Assembly: GCA_039105265.1 (NCBI GenBank)
Contig: JAPFFF010000003.1
Span: 1,364,001-1,428,000 of the forward strand
Direction: 5' to 3'
Length of the DNA stretch: 64,000 nucleotides
DNA from: Tritrichomonas musculus
Taxonomy: Eukaryota > Parabasalia > Tritrichomonadida > Tritrichomonadidae
How positions within the stretch are numbered: position 1 is the first letter of the stretch; every line of letters begins with the position of its first letter. The notes beneath the pieces are model-generated. The model was given only the letters and a program-made list of their open reading frames with translations, did no database searches and was not told the DNA's origin. Below, piece after piece: positions 10,770-24,500 of this stretch. The position numbers and the translations under genes were made by a program.

Positions 10770-11921
10770 TTAAAATTGCAAAGTGTCTAATAAGTCATTT
10801 TCAACATGAAGGATAGATAAAGCATCACCTAATTGAACAACACACAAATTTGGAGGCTCCAAAAGAGGTGCTCCGAGGAATAAAACAACATCTCTTTTAT
10901 TTTTTCTGTAAACAATAGATGCTGACCAAATTCTAGGAACCATGAATCTTCCATTTTTGTCAATCATTCCATCTACCAAAACAGTTGAAACTCCATCTGG
11001 AATTACATGGAAAATAAACCATCTGCTCTTAACAGTATCAAATCCGTACATCAAACCGTATTTTTTCTTTTCTAATTTCCCTCCAAAAAGAAGTAAAAAC
11101 CTATCGACGGCTATCATTGAGGCAGCTGAAAGTTCTGATGGTGGTGGTGATCCTGTTGATTTGATAAGTTCCATTTTTTCTGATTTCCAAGAAAAACGTA
11201 AAAGAGAATCTGTTGCTGCTGCTCCAAATATATATAAAAAGTCACCATGCGAGGCATATGCTGCAGATGTTCTTCCTTTAACATCTGTTGGGATTTCTCT
11301 CCATTGATTGGTAGCAACGTTAAAAATCCATAAATCTGACAACCAATCCCCATTATAACCACCCCAAATAAGAATTTGACCATTATTCTCAGCCATCACA
11401 TGACCAATACGACCTGATGGCTTGTTTTGATCTGGCAAATTTATATGTTCGACTTTAAAGTTTGATAGATCAATTGTATGCAAATCTGCTAAATAAGCAT
11501 TACCTGAAAATCCACCAAATAAATAGATTTTTGAACCAACTAAAACTGCGGTCGTTCCATTCCTGGGAACGATCGATTGGTTATCAAAATCGAGAGATTT
11601 CCATTTCATTTGATTGAGATCTAGAGCCCAGAGATCATTTAATAAAATATCTTTTCCATCTATTCCATATCCAACGACAGCAATATTTTTATCAGGAAGA
11701 TAAACCATAAAATGAGATGTACGAGGACGAGGAGTTATCGAATTTGGAAGGAACATCGACCATTTGGCATTAAAACCCATTGTATAAATCTTTTCTGAAT
11801 GAGAAAAAGTATTTGAAGTTGTTGTTGGTATTGCCATCATGTCATTATCATTATCATGAGGCTCTATTAATATATATGGTTCTGCCTGGAATGGCTTTGC
11901 ATTTGAACTCTCATTTCCCAT
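10770..11921 (-). CDS. Kelch-repeat beta-propeller protein with N-myristoylation-like start
   Basis: A 383-residue protein composed of six kelch blades. Blade starts can be seen at PRPRTSHFMVYLP, PRNGTTAVLVGSKIYLFGG, PSGRIGHVMAENNGQ, GRTSAAYASHGDFLYIFG, PPSELSAASMIAV and PRIWSASIVYRKNK; several carry the GG pair and the later W (MKWKSL, NQWREI, SRWFIF). Such propellers bind protein partners; no BTB or F-box domain is attached. The frame stays open a further 14 codons upstream to a TTG, but the first ATG is at 11921 and gives MGNESS, with Gly2 and Ser6 as in N-myristoylation signals, so I chose this start. A membrane-attached scaffold is therefore plausible. Function otherwise unknown. Confidence 0.85.
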   Translation of the reverse strand: MGNESSNAKPFQAEPYILIEPHDNDNDMMAIPTTTSNTFSHSEKIYTMGFNAKWSMFLPNSITPRPRTSHFMVYLPDKNIAVVGYGIDGKDILLNDLWALDLNQMKWKSLDFDNQSIVPRNGTTAVLVGSKIYLFGGFSGNAYLADLHTIDLSNFKVEHINLPDQNKPSGRIGHVMAENNGQILIWGGYNGDWLSDLWIFNVATNQWREIPTDVKGRTSAAYASHGDFLYIFGAAATDSLLRFSWKSEKMELIKSTGSPPPSELSAASMIAVDRFLLLFGGKLEKKKYGLMYGFDTVKSRWFIFHVIPDGVSTVLVDGMIDKNGRFMVPRIWSASIVYRKNKRDVVLFLGAPLLEPPNLCVVQLGDALSILHVENDLLDTLQF

Positions 11922-12359
11922 TTTTTGTGCTTTAAAACTTTTTAGAGAGTTTACCTCTTTCAATTTGCTGTATTCAATAAACTTTTTAACTAATAAATCT
12001 ATATTCGAATATTTTAGAATATCTCGAGAATTTAAATTTTAAAAAATTTTTATTGATGTTTAATCATTTTTAATATAATTAAAATATAATTATTGAAAAA
12101 ATGATTAAAAAAACATTTTTTTTTTTAATGAATTTTATATTTTTTTAAAAGTTAAGAATTGAATATTTTGTTATAAAATTTTCAGAAGCTCAATATGAAA
12201 TTTTTAATCTTGGATATCATACAGATGCAAGTATAATTGATGAAGTTAAAGGAATTACTTTGGGGTTCTCTATGATTATTTAAGTATTGATGCAAAATAC
12301 GATGAACAATTTTTCATTTCTAAGATTACACTAAAAATTTAAATACTAATAAAATTAAA
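11922..12359. other. Intergenic with a short relic coding stretch
   Basis: Mostly AT-rich. A plus-strand stretch at about 12150-12285 is open for some 40 codons and reads in part FSEAQYEIFNLGYHTDASII, with more even codon use than its surroundings and then a stop. It may be a remnant of an exon-like or duplicated gene piece; I do not recognise the family. Confidence 0.25.
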
Positions 12360-12775
12360 ACTTTATTTAGGCGTGTCATTTCGCAAAAATTTTTCGCAAA
12401 TTTGCGAAAATCAAATTTTATCCATTTGCGAAAAATTTGAATGATTTACTATGTTCAAAATATTGGATATTTTATATAAAATATTTGTAATTGAATATTT
12501 AGTAATTATTGAATTTTTGTGAATAAAAAGAAATTTATGCTATAGAATATTGACTATTTTCATATCTTTATCATTGAATTATTATCTCAAAAAGTTTCAT
12601 TTTTTAAAAATTTTTCTTTAAAAAATAAAAATTACAAACCAATCATATCTTTACAATACAGAAGGCATAATATTTATTTTATATTTTTTTACTTCATAAA
12701 TTATAATTTAACATTAATTATTCTCGCAGCTTAAAGTTAGCTTGAATCATATAAATACCTAATTTTCCTTTATGC

Positions 12776-13253
12776 TAGACTTGTTATTTTGAGAATCGAT
12801 ATCAAAAACGTCACTTTTTTACATCTGATACTCGATTATCAGTTTAAAAATCTGATATCGAGATTATCATTTATCAAGATATCAGATATGAAATGTGAAA
12901 TAAAAATAATTGTAAACTTGATATCAATTACCGAGATCTCGAGATCTCAAACAGATTTATCTTTTTTTATAATTGGTATTTGTGATTTTATAATATCTAA
13001 AAATAAATAATAGAATGTATTGATGTTTATTTTAAGATTAAAATCAAAAAATACATTCTTTTTTATGAAATATTTGAGAATAAATTACGATCATATATTT
13101 ATCAAAAAGTTTAATTGAAAATTCTGATATCAAAAGCTGAGAAAAAAAATTCTCGATCTCTGAAATCGATCTCGAGAATCTGTTTATATTTATGTATCGA
13201 TATCAAAAAGTCAATCAATTATCGATCTTGAGAATCGGAGAATAACAAGTCTA
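12776..13253. mobile_element. hAT-like MITE, family 1, copy 2 with intact 8-bp target duplication
   Basis: The 478-base copy has perfect 13-base terminal inverted repeats TAGACTTGTTATT / AATAACAAGTCTA and is flanked by CTTTATGC on both sides (12768-12775 and 13254-13261). Nearly identical to copy 1 apart from the latter's insertion. It lies inside the 2.8-kb hAT-like element, so it entered later. The 73-codon frame at 12789-13010 corresponds to that in copy 1 and has no recognisable domain. Confidence 0.85.
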
Positions 13254-14731
13254 CTTTATGCAAAGGTAACTACACTCCCATTTGTATGATAATTTATATT
13301 TTCCTCAATTTTATATTTTTATATGTATTTATAATAAATATTTAAAAGTATATTTTAGGATTTTAATTAGAAATTTCCAAGATATTTATATTTATTATAT
13401 TTGTGAAGTTTACAAATTCATTATATTGAAAAAAATGAAATTTAAGAATCAAAATATCCAAATAAATATTTAGCAAATAGATAATTAAAATAAATCAAAT
13501 TAAAAAATAAAAGTATCTTAATTCTGAAATATTAGTTAATTTAATAAATAAATGAAATAATAAAAGGTTTTTTTTAATTCTTCATTTATCTCATGATAAT
13601 CTAATCTTCATTTTTAATCTCTTCATAATTATATTTTTTAGACTTAATTAAGAGGTTGATCAGTATGAACTATATCAATCAATATCATTTTTAAGCAGAT
13701 CTTTCGGATTTTAAAGATTAAATACCAATTTCTCATTATTATTCTGTTTATAAATAAATAAGGTTCATATAATTATAACATTTTTGATTTTTTTTGGAAA
13801 ATATTATTTTTTTCATCTGGAAAAAGATTTTAAATATATATTTTCCTCCTATTCAAAATTGAATTCTCAAATGCAATATTTCAAATTTTCAAAGAATGTA
13901 CATTTAGCTTCTCAAAATTGAATTCTCAAGTGCAATCTCTCAATTTTGATAGATAAACTATTATTGACCTATAACCATTTTTATTTCACCATAAATTTGT
14001 ATTTACTTCATATATTAATAATTCCTTGATAAATATTTAAATAAAATTTTAATTTACATATTAGATTAAATAATATTGTTAATTATTTGTTAATAAAATG
14101 ATGTACAATATAATTATTAAGAAAAATGAGTTTTTTTCTTTTAAAACTAATAAAATATAAATATCTATTAATATAAATATAAATTCCTTAATTTTGGTTA
14201 ATTAATAGATTATAATATATAATATAAGAAATATTTAGTAATATGATATCTCTAATATAATGATGCATTATTGATTCCTGTATTCTTTGTGATTTCTCCA
14301 AATCAACAATTCATTAATATTATCTTTCAAGCTTAGGTATTCTTACTTATATTTAGGTATATAAAGAAACTCACTAAATTAAAAATTAAAAAATCTCATA
14401 TTCATCAACTTTTCTCTGAAAAAAAATTGAATGAAAAAGAGTGTAATTACCTTTCATTATGCTTTATATAGCATTTGCGAAAATTTTCGCAAGTTGCGAA
14501 TTTGCGAATTTTGTAAAGTTATCAAAAATGCATTCAAAATCATTTGCGAAACCGTTCGCAAACTTGCGAAAATTTACATAAAAATATAACCTAAAGTATA
14601 AAATAAATAATTCAAAAATAGAACGGTTTAAATATATATTAATTCCTTATACCTGGAACAAAATTTATAGAGAAAAATGCTATAAGGAAAAACGAAAGGG
14701 GAATTTAAAAAAGGAAATCAAAAATTTTTCA

Positions 14732-15139
14732 GGACAATCGTTTTTTTCTACGCCACTTTTTGAATGGTTTTTCTATCCATGAGTAGCTATTCATGGAAAG
14801 TAAAAAACCGCCATCTTAAGGTGAAATTTAACTTACTCTGTTAAGAAAATTAACCAAAAAAATCGTAAATGTAAATTTTCTCTTAAAATTATAACTATTT
14901 ACTTTTTTTGATATAATTTTTTTTTATTTTTACATAATTTTTCAGGAATATACGCACCAGTGATCACCACAGGGCTGCGCGAAGCCGAATCAGGCTCCTT
15001 GAATTGCTGGATGAATCGGGAAGCCATTTGAACTAAATATTTATGCATTATTTAGCAAAAATTGAATAAAAAATATATAATAAAGTATTCAAAAAGTTTA
15101 AAAGTTTTCAAAAAGTGGCGTAGAAAAATACGATTCTCC
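14732..15139. mobile_element. MULE-like short element with 33-bp inverted ends and 9-bp target duplication
   Basis: Left end GGACAATCGTTTTTTTCTAC and inward-read right end GGAGAATCGTATTTTTCTAC extend into a shared GCCACTTTTTGAA, about 33 bases with two mismatches. AATTTTTCA is duplicated at 14723-14731 and 15140-15148. Nine-base duplications are usual for Mutator-like elements. The 408-base interior is AT-rich except for an islet around 14960-15030 containing GCGAAGCCGA, a 10-mer also found in the tip of the fold-back at 41870-42180; both also contain TTTTTACATAATTTTT. No coding capacity. Confidence 0.75.
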
Positions 15140-15189
15140 AATTTTTCATTTGCGAAAATGCGAAGTCATTTGCGAAATGACATGCTTAG

Positions 15190-15565
15190 ACTTTATTTTT
15201 ATGAAATTACATAAATATTTTTATATTATTTATAAATTACAAAGTTTTTATTATATTTATTTTATTGATCATAATATATATTTCTTAAATCTAAATAAAG
15301 ATATTTATATATCAAACTTATTATAGAACTGAATTACTGGCAAAATATTTTACCTTGTGGATTAATAATTGAAAAATAAAAATACTTTTAAATTAAAATA
15401 AATATATATCGGACTTCTTAAAATACAAAACAAATTATTTTTTAAAAAATGAATATCAATTATTTTTTACAAATCAATATTAAAATATAAAATCAAAAAT
15501 ATTTATAAATCTATCATTCAGTTAAAAAAAAAAAAACTCGTTATTTAAAAAATTTTTTAAAGCAT
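15190..15565. other. Dynein 5' flank
   Basis: About 375 AT-rich bases ending at the dynein ATG. TCATTCA at 15514-15520 fits the Inr core TCA-Py-T but lies 46 bases from the ATG, rather far for this group. An A tract of 12 lies near 15526-15537. Confidence 0.3.
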
Positions 15566-18500
15566 ATGGATGAACTTCTTGATCGAAAAAAACAACAACT
15601 TCTTCAAAATGAACAAACTATTTATAAAGAGAAACAATTATATCGCCGTCTTGGAAAAACGCTTCCTGAAGACACAGTTAAAGTACCAAAAATAGGTGAA
15701 TGGTCTTTAGCTCAATCTCAGGGTTCAGATTATCAAAACCAAGGCCATAAAAATTCAGATAATTCAAAACAAAATCGTGTAGTTCCTTTTCCACGAAACG
15801 TTCCACTCAATACATCTCAGAGAAAAAGATTAACTATTACCAAAGATTCATATGCATATAACTCAGAACAACCTCAACAACAGCCAACAGTTACGATAAA
15901 TGCTCCTTTTCAACTTAGGCCACCAAGGATTACCACGATTAATTCTAATAATACAGAGCAAAAACTCTCTTTTCCATCAGGAACTGTATCAACAAATTTA
16001 AATGACATTCTTCGATCTAAATTCCGTTCACCAATAAAACCTCTTCCTCCACTTAAAGATTCAGAATCCAATCAAGATTATTATTCTTACCAAAATTCGC
16101 AAGCTAATAATGATGACGATTTTAAACCTCAATTTTTACCATTGGAAGCATTTGATGATTTACAATATGAAGAATTCCCACTTGAAGAATTAATGAAAAA
16201 TCCAAAAGCCTTTTCTCGATATCAAGAAATTCATGGCGAAAACAGATGGGAAAAATGCACTGTTTTGAATTATGATCCAGAAACTCATTTATTTTTGATT
16301 GAATGGGATTATTCTCATAAACGGAAAAAAGTAGCTCGTTTTAATTTAAGATTTGAACGCGAAAATGTCGAAAAATTCAAAAAGAGAATTGATGCAGCAC
16401 GATATGCCTGCGCATTATACGAAACTTCTCTACGTTTTGATTCAAGGATTCAAAGCATGCCTACAGATAATCTTCCAGAGCTATCGCAGGATGATATGCG
16501 TGGAATACATTCTGATATGGCCATTACAATAGGTCCAAAATATGCACAAAGGCTAGCTCAACTAGATGATGAAGTTTGCATGATGTTTAAAAAAGTTAAT
16601 AATACATTAGATTTTGAATATCAACTTGACAATAACAAATTAATTCCAAATCGAGAAGAATTTTTAAGATTAAAAAGGCAACCACCGACAGTTCCAGAGA
16701 ATGGTCTTGTTGATCATCCGAATTATGATTTTCAAGGCATATTACAAACCATTTTAGAAACCCATTTAATGGCCAATCGCCACATGATGGAAGGTTTATT
16801 TACGATCTGGAAAATTTTTCAAGATTCAGAATCTCTTTCTCTTCTTACAGACGGTTATAATGAAATTTTGACGTTAGATGAATTTATAACACGCGAATCT
16901 GATCATTTAAACAACACTACCAAGAAATTTAAAGGTTCAATTCAAACGACATTAGAAGGTGTAATTTCATCAACTTTATCTGAACAACTAAATTCGGTCA
17001 AAAGTAAAGATAAACAAAGATCTTCAAGCATGGTTTCATTAACGACCAGAATGCTTCACACAGTTCTTCTTTCAATTGTTCATACGACATTAGAAGAATA
17101 TTTGTCTTTATTTATTAAATACAAAGAAAAAAGAGAAGGAGAAAAACTTGAATCTCAGTTTTCTATTGATTTATTATTTTCAAAGGAGAATGAATTGACC
17201 TTCCAACCTTCCATTCCTAAATTTAAAAATGACATTTTGTCACTTTTGACTGATCTTGAAAAATGTGTCAACGACCTGCCAGTCATTAAAAGTGCCTTAT
17301 TTGAAGTTGACACGTCATCTGTTTCATTTGATGATTGCATTGAAGTCATCAAACTTGAAGAATCGAATCTTCAAGAAATTTTAGATCAACTTTTCCATGT
17401 TTTAGAAGTTTTTTTAACTGAAAGGAAATTTTTAAAGAACGTTCTAAGTCTTAAACCGGATGAATACACGCATGATTTTGATCCAAATGGCACCAAAACA
17501 TTAAATGAATACAAGAAACAATTGAAAGAATTCAATAGAATATTAAATATAGTTCAAAATGAACTCGCACCGACATATAAACTTGATCTTTTCTTCGTTT
17601 CTTGCGTTCAATTTAAAGAAAATGCTGTCACACACATTAAAACATTGATTCAGAACTTTTTAATGCAAGTGAAACGTTATGCACTTCAAGAATTGGATCA
17701 ATTAAAACACGAATTCGATACAATTGTTGTTGATTTGAAGAAAGTTCCTGAAACACCTGAAGAATTAGCTGCAATGAAGAAATATTTAGAAAAAGTTTTG
17801 GATACAGCTAAAAATCGTGCTAAAAAGATGTCAAGTGCGAATGATCGATTTGCATTTCTTGAAGAATTCCAGTTTGAAGTTACTAATGAAGAATTTCAAT
17901 ATAGATATCAAATCCGTCAAATGCCACAAAAAATCACTGGAATGATGGAAGAAACAGAAAGAACATTGTCTGTTGAACGAATTAGAATGATTCGTGAATT
18001 AAGAAGAAATCAATCAAAATTGGAAACTGAATCAGTTTCATTAACAGAAACAGTTACTTCATTTACATCGAAGTTTACTGATTTAGAAATGACTGTAGAA
18101 GCTGTTGATCAAGTTAACGAAATTAATGCCAAGTTGCAACAATTAAAACTCGAACAAGAGAAATTTAATCAACACGAAAAATTGTTTGAATTTGAACAAG
18201 TTAATTGCAAACCTTTATCTAAATTAATAGAAGAGTTTACACCATTACATTTGCTGTGGAATCTTGCAAATGAATGGAATAATACAAATACAACATGGCT
18301 TGATACTCCATTCCCACAAATCAGAGCTGATGCAATGAATCAATTCATCATTTTGGCAAGTAAAAAAATTGTCAAATTGAAAAAAGATTTAATTCAACAA
18401 AGAGGCCTCATTGAAAAAGTTTTAATGCCTTTGTCTCAACAAATTGAAGCTTTTAAGCAGCATGTTCCTTTGGTTATGAAGTTGAGACACCCTGGAATTA

Positions 18501-21500
18501 AAACTAAACATTGGGAAAAAATATCTGAAGTTGTTGGCTTTCATGTAATGCCATCAATGGAATTAACATTGCAAAACTTCTTCGATCTTCAATTGGAAAG
18601 ATGGAATGATCAAATTTCAGAAATAGCAAGTGTTGCAGCTAATGAATATTCATTAGAAACATCGCTTGATCAAATGGATGCAGATCTTCAAACTAAACAA
18701 TTTATAACAGTTCCATTCCGTGATTCAGGACACTTTATTTTACATGAAATTGATGATATTATATCAACAATAGATGATCAATTAGTAACAACACAAACTC
18801 TTCTTACTTCTCCTTTCATCGCACCTGTTAAAAAGAGAGCAACTGATCGTCTGAACTTCTTAAGATCAGCTCGTCAAATCCTTGAAAATTGGGTTGAATG
18901 TCAGAAAAATTGGCTTTATTTACAACCGATTTTCAGTGGTACTTCAATTCAACAAAAATTGTTGAAAGAAGCTCGTGATTGGGCAGAAGTTGATAAACTT
19001 TGGTTATCAATAATGACATTAACACATAATCATCCTGATTTTATGAATGTTATGCATCATGACACACTTCAACCAAATCTATTAAAATGCAATGAACTCT
19101 TAGATTCAATTACGAAAGGACTTAATGAATATCTTGAAGCTAAAAGGCTTGGATTTCCACGATTCTTCTTTTTATCGAACGATGAATTAATTTCTATTTT
19201 ATCACATACTAAAGACTTTGGCAAGATGCAAGAATCAATGCAAAAATTATTTGAATATGTTAATTCAATCACTGTTACTGAAGAGATTGAAATTACACAT
19301 ATGAATGATTCTACTGGCGAAACAGTTCAATTATATCAACCAGTTGATGGTGACACTCCTGAAATTGAAGATTGGTTGAATGCTTTTGAAAAAGAAATGA
19401 AAAATACAATTCAAGGTTATACAGGCGAATCACTTGAAGCTGTAACTAAAATGACTCGTCATAAATGGATTAAAAGTTTTCCAGCACAAGTTATTTTAAT
19501 AGCCAATCAAATTTTATGGACACAACAAGTTACAGATGTTCTTCAAGGCCAAAAAACGAAAGGTTTGAAACAACTTCAAACTAAATTTATTGAACAATTA
19601 GATGAATTAACATCTTTGGTAAGACAACCTATATCAAAGCAACTACGTCAAGTTGTTTCATGCATGTTAATTAATGAAGTTCATAATAGAGACATCATTG
19701 CAAGTCTTGTTCATGATGACGTTTCAACTGAAGATAATTTTAATTGGATTAAACAACTTCGTTATTATTGGGAAGAGGATACAATCATGGTTCGATCAAT
19801 TAACAACACTTATGAATTTTCGTATGAATATGCGGGAAATTCAGCAAGACTTGTTATCACTCCATTAACTGATCGTTGTTATCAGACACTTTTATCAGCT
19901 TTTAAACAAAATTTAAGTGGCGCTCCAAGCGGTCCTGCAGGAACAGGCAAAACAGAAACAGTTAGAGATTGTGCTAAAGCATTAGGAAGACCTTGTGTTG
20001 TTTACAATTGTAGTGAAGAAGTCACACCTGAACAGATGTCTCAATTTTTCGCAGGCTTATCAAGTTCAGGTTCTTGGAGTTGCTTTGATGAATTTAATAG
20101 AATTAACATTGAAGTTTTATCTGTAATTGCACAGCAAGTTAGAAGTATTCAAACAGCAATTGCTGCCAATGCTGAAACATTTAAACTTGATGCAAGAACA
20201 TTAAAGTTAAATGTAAATGCTGCTATTTGTATCACAATGAATCCTGGTTATGCAGGTCGTACTGAATTACCAGATAACTTAAAAGCATTATTTAGACCAT
20301 GTGCAATGATGGTTCCCGATTTTGTTTTTATTTCAGAAATCATGCTTTTTTCAGGTGGTTTTACAACTGCTTCTAGTTTATCAGTTAAATTGGTAGCTTT
20401 GTTTGATCTTTGCAGAAAACAATTAAGTAATGCTGATCATTATGATTGGGGATTGAGAGCAATGAAAGCTATTCTTTCAACTGCTGGTAAAGCAAAAAGA
20501 AATGATTTAGAAGCAGATGAATCATTTTTGCTTTTACAAGTTATTCGTGATTGTACAGCACCTCGTTTAATATCTGCAGATTTGCCTTTGTTTGCAGGAA
20601 TCATTCGTGATGTTTTCCCAGAAGTAAAAGGAACAAAAGTTCAAGAAGAAAAACTAATCAAAGCAATCAAAGGTGCTTTTATCGATGCAAATTGTCAACC
20701 ACTTTCTGTTTATCTTTCCAAAGGAGCCGAACTTTATGAAACAACATTAGTTCGTCATGGAATCATGCTTGTTGGAGGTGCAATGGGAGGTAAAAGTACT
20801 TCTTGGAAAACTTTGGCTGCAGCTTTAACTAAACAAGCAAGTGAAGGTGATGGACAACCTGTTCATATCGAATCATTGAATCCTAAAGCTATTTCTATCG
20901 GCGAGCTTTATGGTGCTTTTAATCCTGTGACGAGTGAATGGGCTGATGGAGTTTTATCCAAATCAATTCGTGAATGTTCATTTTCTGAACAAACCGAATT
21001 GAAATGGATTATTGTAGATGGTCCTGTTGATTCTTTATGGATTGAATCAATGAACTCTTTACTTGATGATAATAAAGTTTTATGTCTTCCTAATAATGAA
21101 AGAATTCAACTTGGACCTCATGTTAAAATGGTTTTTGAAGTTGATGATTTAAGTCAAGCTTCACCAGCAACTGTTTCACGTTGTGGCATGGTTTATTTTG
21201 ATCCATCAACACTTCCTTGGAGTGCCTTAGCCGATTCTTGGGCAGCCAAGAAAGAATCACAAGTTATGGCAAATTATATTAGAAAAACAATGGATGGTTA
21301 TTTACCACAATTAATTCAATTCGTTCAATTTGATGGAAAATCAGCACTTGAAATCAATCCCAATTTTTGCGTTTTATCATTGTTAAGAATTATTGATTCT
21401 TTCGATGATATCATTCGAAAACCTGTTGAAAGAACTGTTGACGGTGGTGATGAAGTAGTTAAAGTAGATCCTCTTGATCATAATAATTATTTCTCTTTAT

Positions 21501-24500
21501 TTGCTGTCAATAACGATACAGTTCCATTTTTTGAAGAGGAACAATTAGATGTTGTTTATGAAAGAATTTTCACTTTTGCTGCAGTTTGGGCTTTTGGCGG
21601 AGTTCTTCTTGAACAATCAAGAATTACATTTGATGCCTTCTTTAAGAATCTTTTAGAAGAAAACAAAACAAGATGTGCATTTCCTTCTAAATTAACTGTT
21701 TTTGATTACTTTGTTGATATGGCAAAGATGCAATGGGTTCCATTTTGCGATGGCAATACAAATATTCATTTTACTGAGAATAAAAACTTAGAAGAACAAA
21801 TGATTCCTACTAATAGTAATGCTGGTCCAATGTTCATTGCAAGATTATTAGCAACACATCATCATAACTTGTTATTGATGGGACCTGAATCATCCAAAAC
21901 ATTGATAGTTAAAACACTTTTTGAAAACGTTCTTGATAATACAAAATTTGATTGTCATACTTTGCCTTTATCTGCCAATTCAACACCAACAAACATTTCC
22001 AAATTCATGCAAAGTTTCATGCATAAACGTCAAGGAAATTACGGACCTTTACCAAGCCAACATCTTCTCTTTTTAATTGATAACATTGGCGCTGTTAAGA
22101 CTGAAATTTATGGAGCTCAACCGCCACTTGAATTACTGAGACAATTCAATGATTATGGAGGCTGGTTTCAAACAATTCCCGTCAATTTTATTAATATTAT
22201 TGACACTTCATTGATAGCTACAATGGGACAACCTGGTGGCGGTTTATTTGGAATTCCAAATCGATTAATGAGACACTTTGTCTTTATTCACCTTCCTCCA
22301 TATTCACAAGAGAAGATCCTTGAAATTTACAAAGGATTATTAACAATGGCATTTAAGAATTATGGCGGTTCATGTAAGAATTTAATTGAACCATGTGCAA
22401 ACACAACAGTTAATGTTTATCAAAAATGCTTGGAGACGCTTCTTCCTATTCCAACCAAGTTACATTACATCTTTAAATTTAGAAACATTGTTCGTGTATT
22501 GAAAGGAATATTACTACTTAATCATGAGTTAATTACATCTGATTCAATGTTCATTAAACTTTGGTATCATGAAATGATGCGTGAATTTCATGATCGTTTT
22601 AATTCAATTGAAGATCGAGAATGGTTTAGGAAAACGGTTAGTGAACTATGCTCTAAACATTTTCATACAACAATTGAAGCCATTTCTCAAAAAGGCAACA
22701 TTATGTTCAATGACTTTTCAGATTCAACGGCACGATATAAAGAAGTTGTGACTGAGCCAGACCAACTTTTACAAATATGCAATGCAACGTTAGAAGAAAG
22801 GAATAAAGATGCACCGAAGCCAATTGATATCGTTCTTTTCCAAGAAGCAATTTCACATCTGTCTTCATTAGCACGCGTTTTAGCAATCCATAGAGGCCAT
22901 GCGTTATTAGTTGGTGTTAAATCATCAGGACGAAAATCATTGGCGAGATTAGCTTTACACATGTCTTCCATTGATCCTTATGAAATAGCAATAACGAGAA
23001 GTTATGGCTTTGTTGAATGGAGAGAAGACATCAAGAACATCTTAAAGCAATGCGGTGTTCAAGACATTCCAACTGGCTTCATTATTACAGATACACAAAT
23101 CATTATGAATCAACAACTTGAAGATTTATCTAATTTATTGATAAATTGCTCAATTCCAATGCTGTTTGAACGAGATGAAATGGAAGCAATTAAAGCAGAG
23201 CTTGCTTCAATTGATCCACAAACAGACATTGATTATGGTAAATATTTCTTCCAAAGAGTTCAAAAGAATCTTCATATAGTCTTAGTTTTCTCTCCTTATG
23301 GAAACATTTTTAAAGATTCAATGCTTTCTTTCCCAGCATTAAGAAATGAAACAACTATTGATTGGTATATGCCATGGTCACAAAATGCACTTGAATCCGT
23401 TGCAATTGCTTCATTAAATAAGAATTTATCTCATGATCTAGTTAAACCAATAACAGGAGCTTGTGTAAAGATACATAAATATATGGAAGAAATATCAAAG
23501 AAGTTCTTAAAAGAAACTAAACGTTATACTGCTGTTACACCTTCACGTTATTTCGAACTTCTTTCAACTTTCATTGCCAAACTTCAAGAAAAAACAGAAT
23601 TCAACACAAGTGAAATTAAAAATTATGAAAACGGAGTTGAAAAGATCACAACAACTCGCGCTCAAATTCAAGAAATGAGCGAGACTTTAGATCAAGACAT
23701 TCCTAAATTGCAACAAATGAGAGCTGATGTTGAAGTCATGCTAAAAGAATTGACTGTCAAAAGAGGAGAAGTTGAAGAAACAAGAAGAGAAGTTCAAGGA
23801 AAAAGCGACATTGCTGAACGTGAAGCTTTACAAGCAGCTGAAATTAACCGAATTGCACAAGAACAATTAGATGAAGCACAGCCATTACTTGAAAAGGCAC
23901 AAGATGCAGTTAAAAAGCTTGATAAAGATTCATTGACAAATATTAAAAAATTGCATCAAGCAAGTCAAGGAATGAAAGAAACTTTTGAAGCTGTTTGTAT
24001 TATATTTGGTCGATCACCTAGAAAAGTCGATGGTCCAAATCCTGGTGAAAAATATGATGATTATTGGCCTGAAGCGGTTTCACTTTTGAATGACACACAT
24101 TTCATTAAAACCGTTCAAAATTTCAAGCCGGAATCACTTGATAAAAACACAATTGAAAAATTGAAGAAATATTGTCCAACTGATAAAGCTTTACGTGCTA
24201 AAAAAAGAGCAACTGCAGAGCAATCTTTTCAAGCTGTTGCTGCTTTCTATGATTGGGTTTGTGCGACTTTTGATTACTGGTTTGTTTATCAAGAAATTTT
24301 ACCAAAGAAAATTGCTGCCGATGAAGCTCAGAAAAAGTTGGTTCAAAGTGAACAAATTCTCGCATCAGCCAAAGAACATCTTGCATCTGTTGAACGAACG
24401 CTTCAAGATCTTCAAGCAAACTTCCAAGCTGCTCAAAATAGAGAAACTGACCTCATGGAATCTGTTGGTAAAACAAAAAGTCGTCTTCAACGTGCTCAAA

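Larger units (their letters stand above)
12368..15189. mobile_element. hAT-like non-autonomous element with subterminal GCGAA repeats, carrying two nested insertions
   Basis: The left end TAGGCGTGTCATTTCGCAAA and the inward-read right end CTAAGCATGTCATTTCGCAA are inverted repeats. The octamer ACTTTATT lies outside both (12360-12367 and 15190-15197). Clusters of TTTGCGAA/TTCGCAAA motifs occur just inside both ends (12380-12435, 14472-14572, 15148-15177), as transposase-binding subterminal repeats do in hAT elements. An 8-bp duplication and subterminal repeats suggest hAT, although the terminal bases are not an exact hAT consensus. No transposase frame is present. Removing the nested MITE (12776-13253) and fold-back (14732-15139) leaves about 1.9 kb of AT-rich filler. 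Confidence 0.65.

Noticed and set aside
10770-11963. Kelch start at the upstream TTG (11963)
   Set aside because: Not an ATG; the first ATG at 11921 gives a plausible N-terminus.
14900-15030. tRNA or small structured RNA in the GC-richer islet
   Set aside because: No cloverleaf could be drawn; the islet is inside a transposable element and shares words with FB2.
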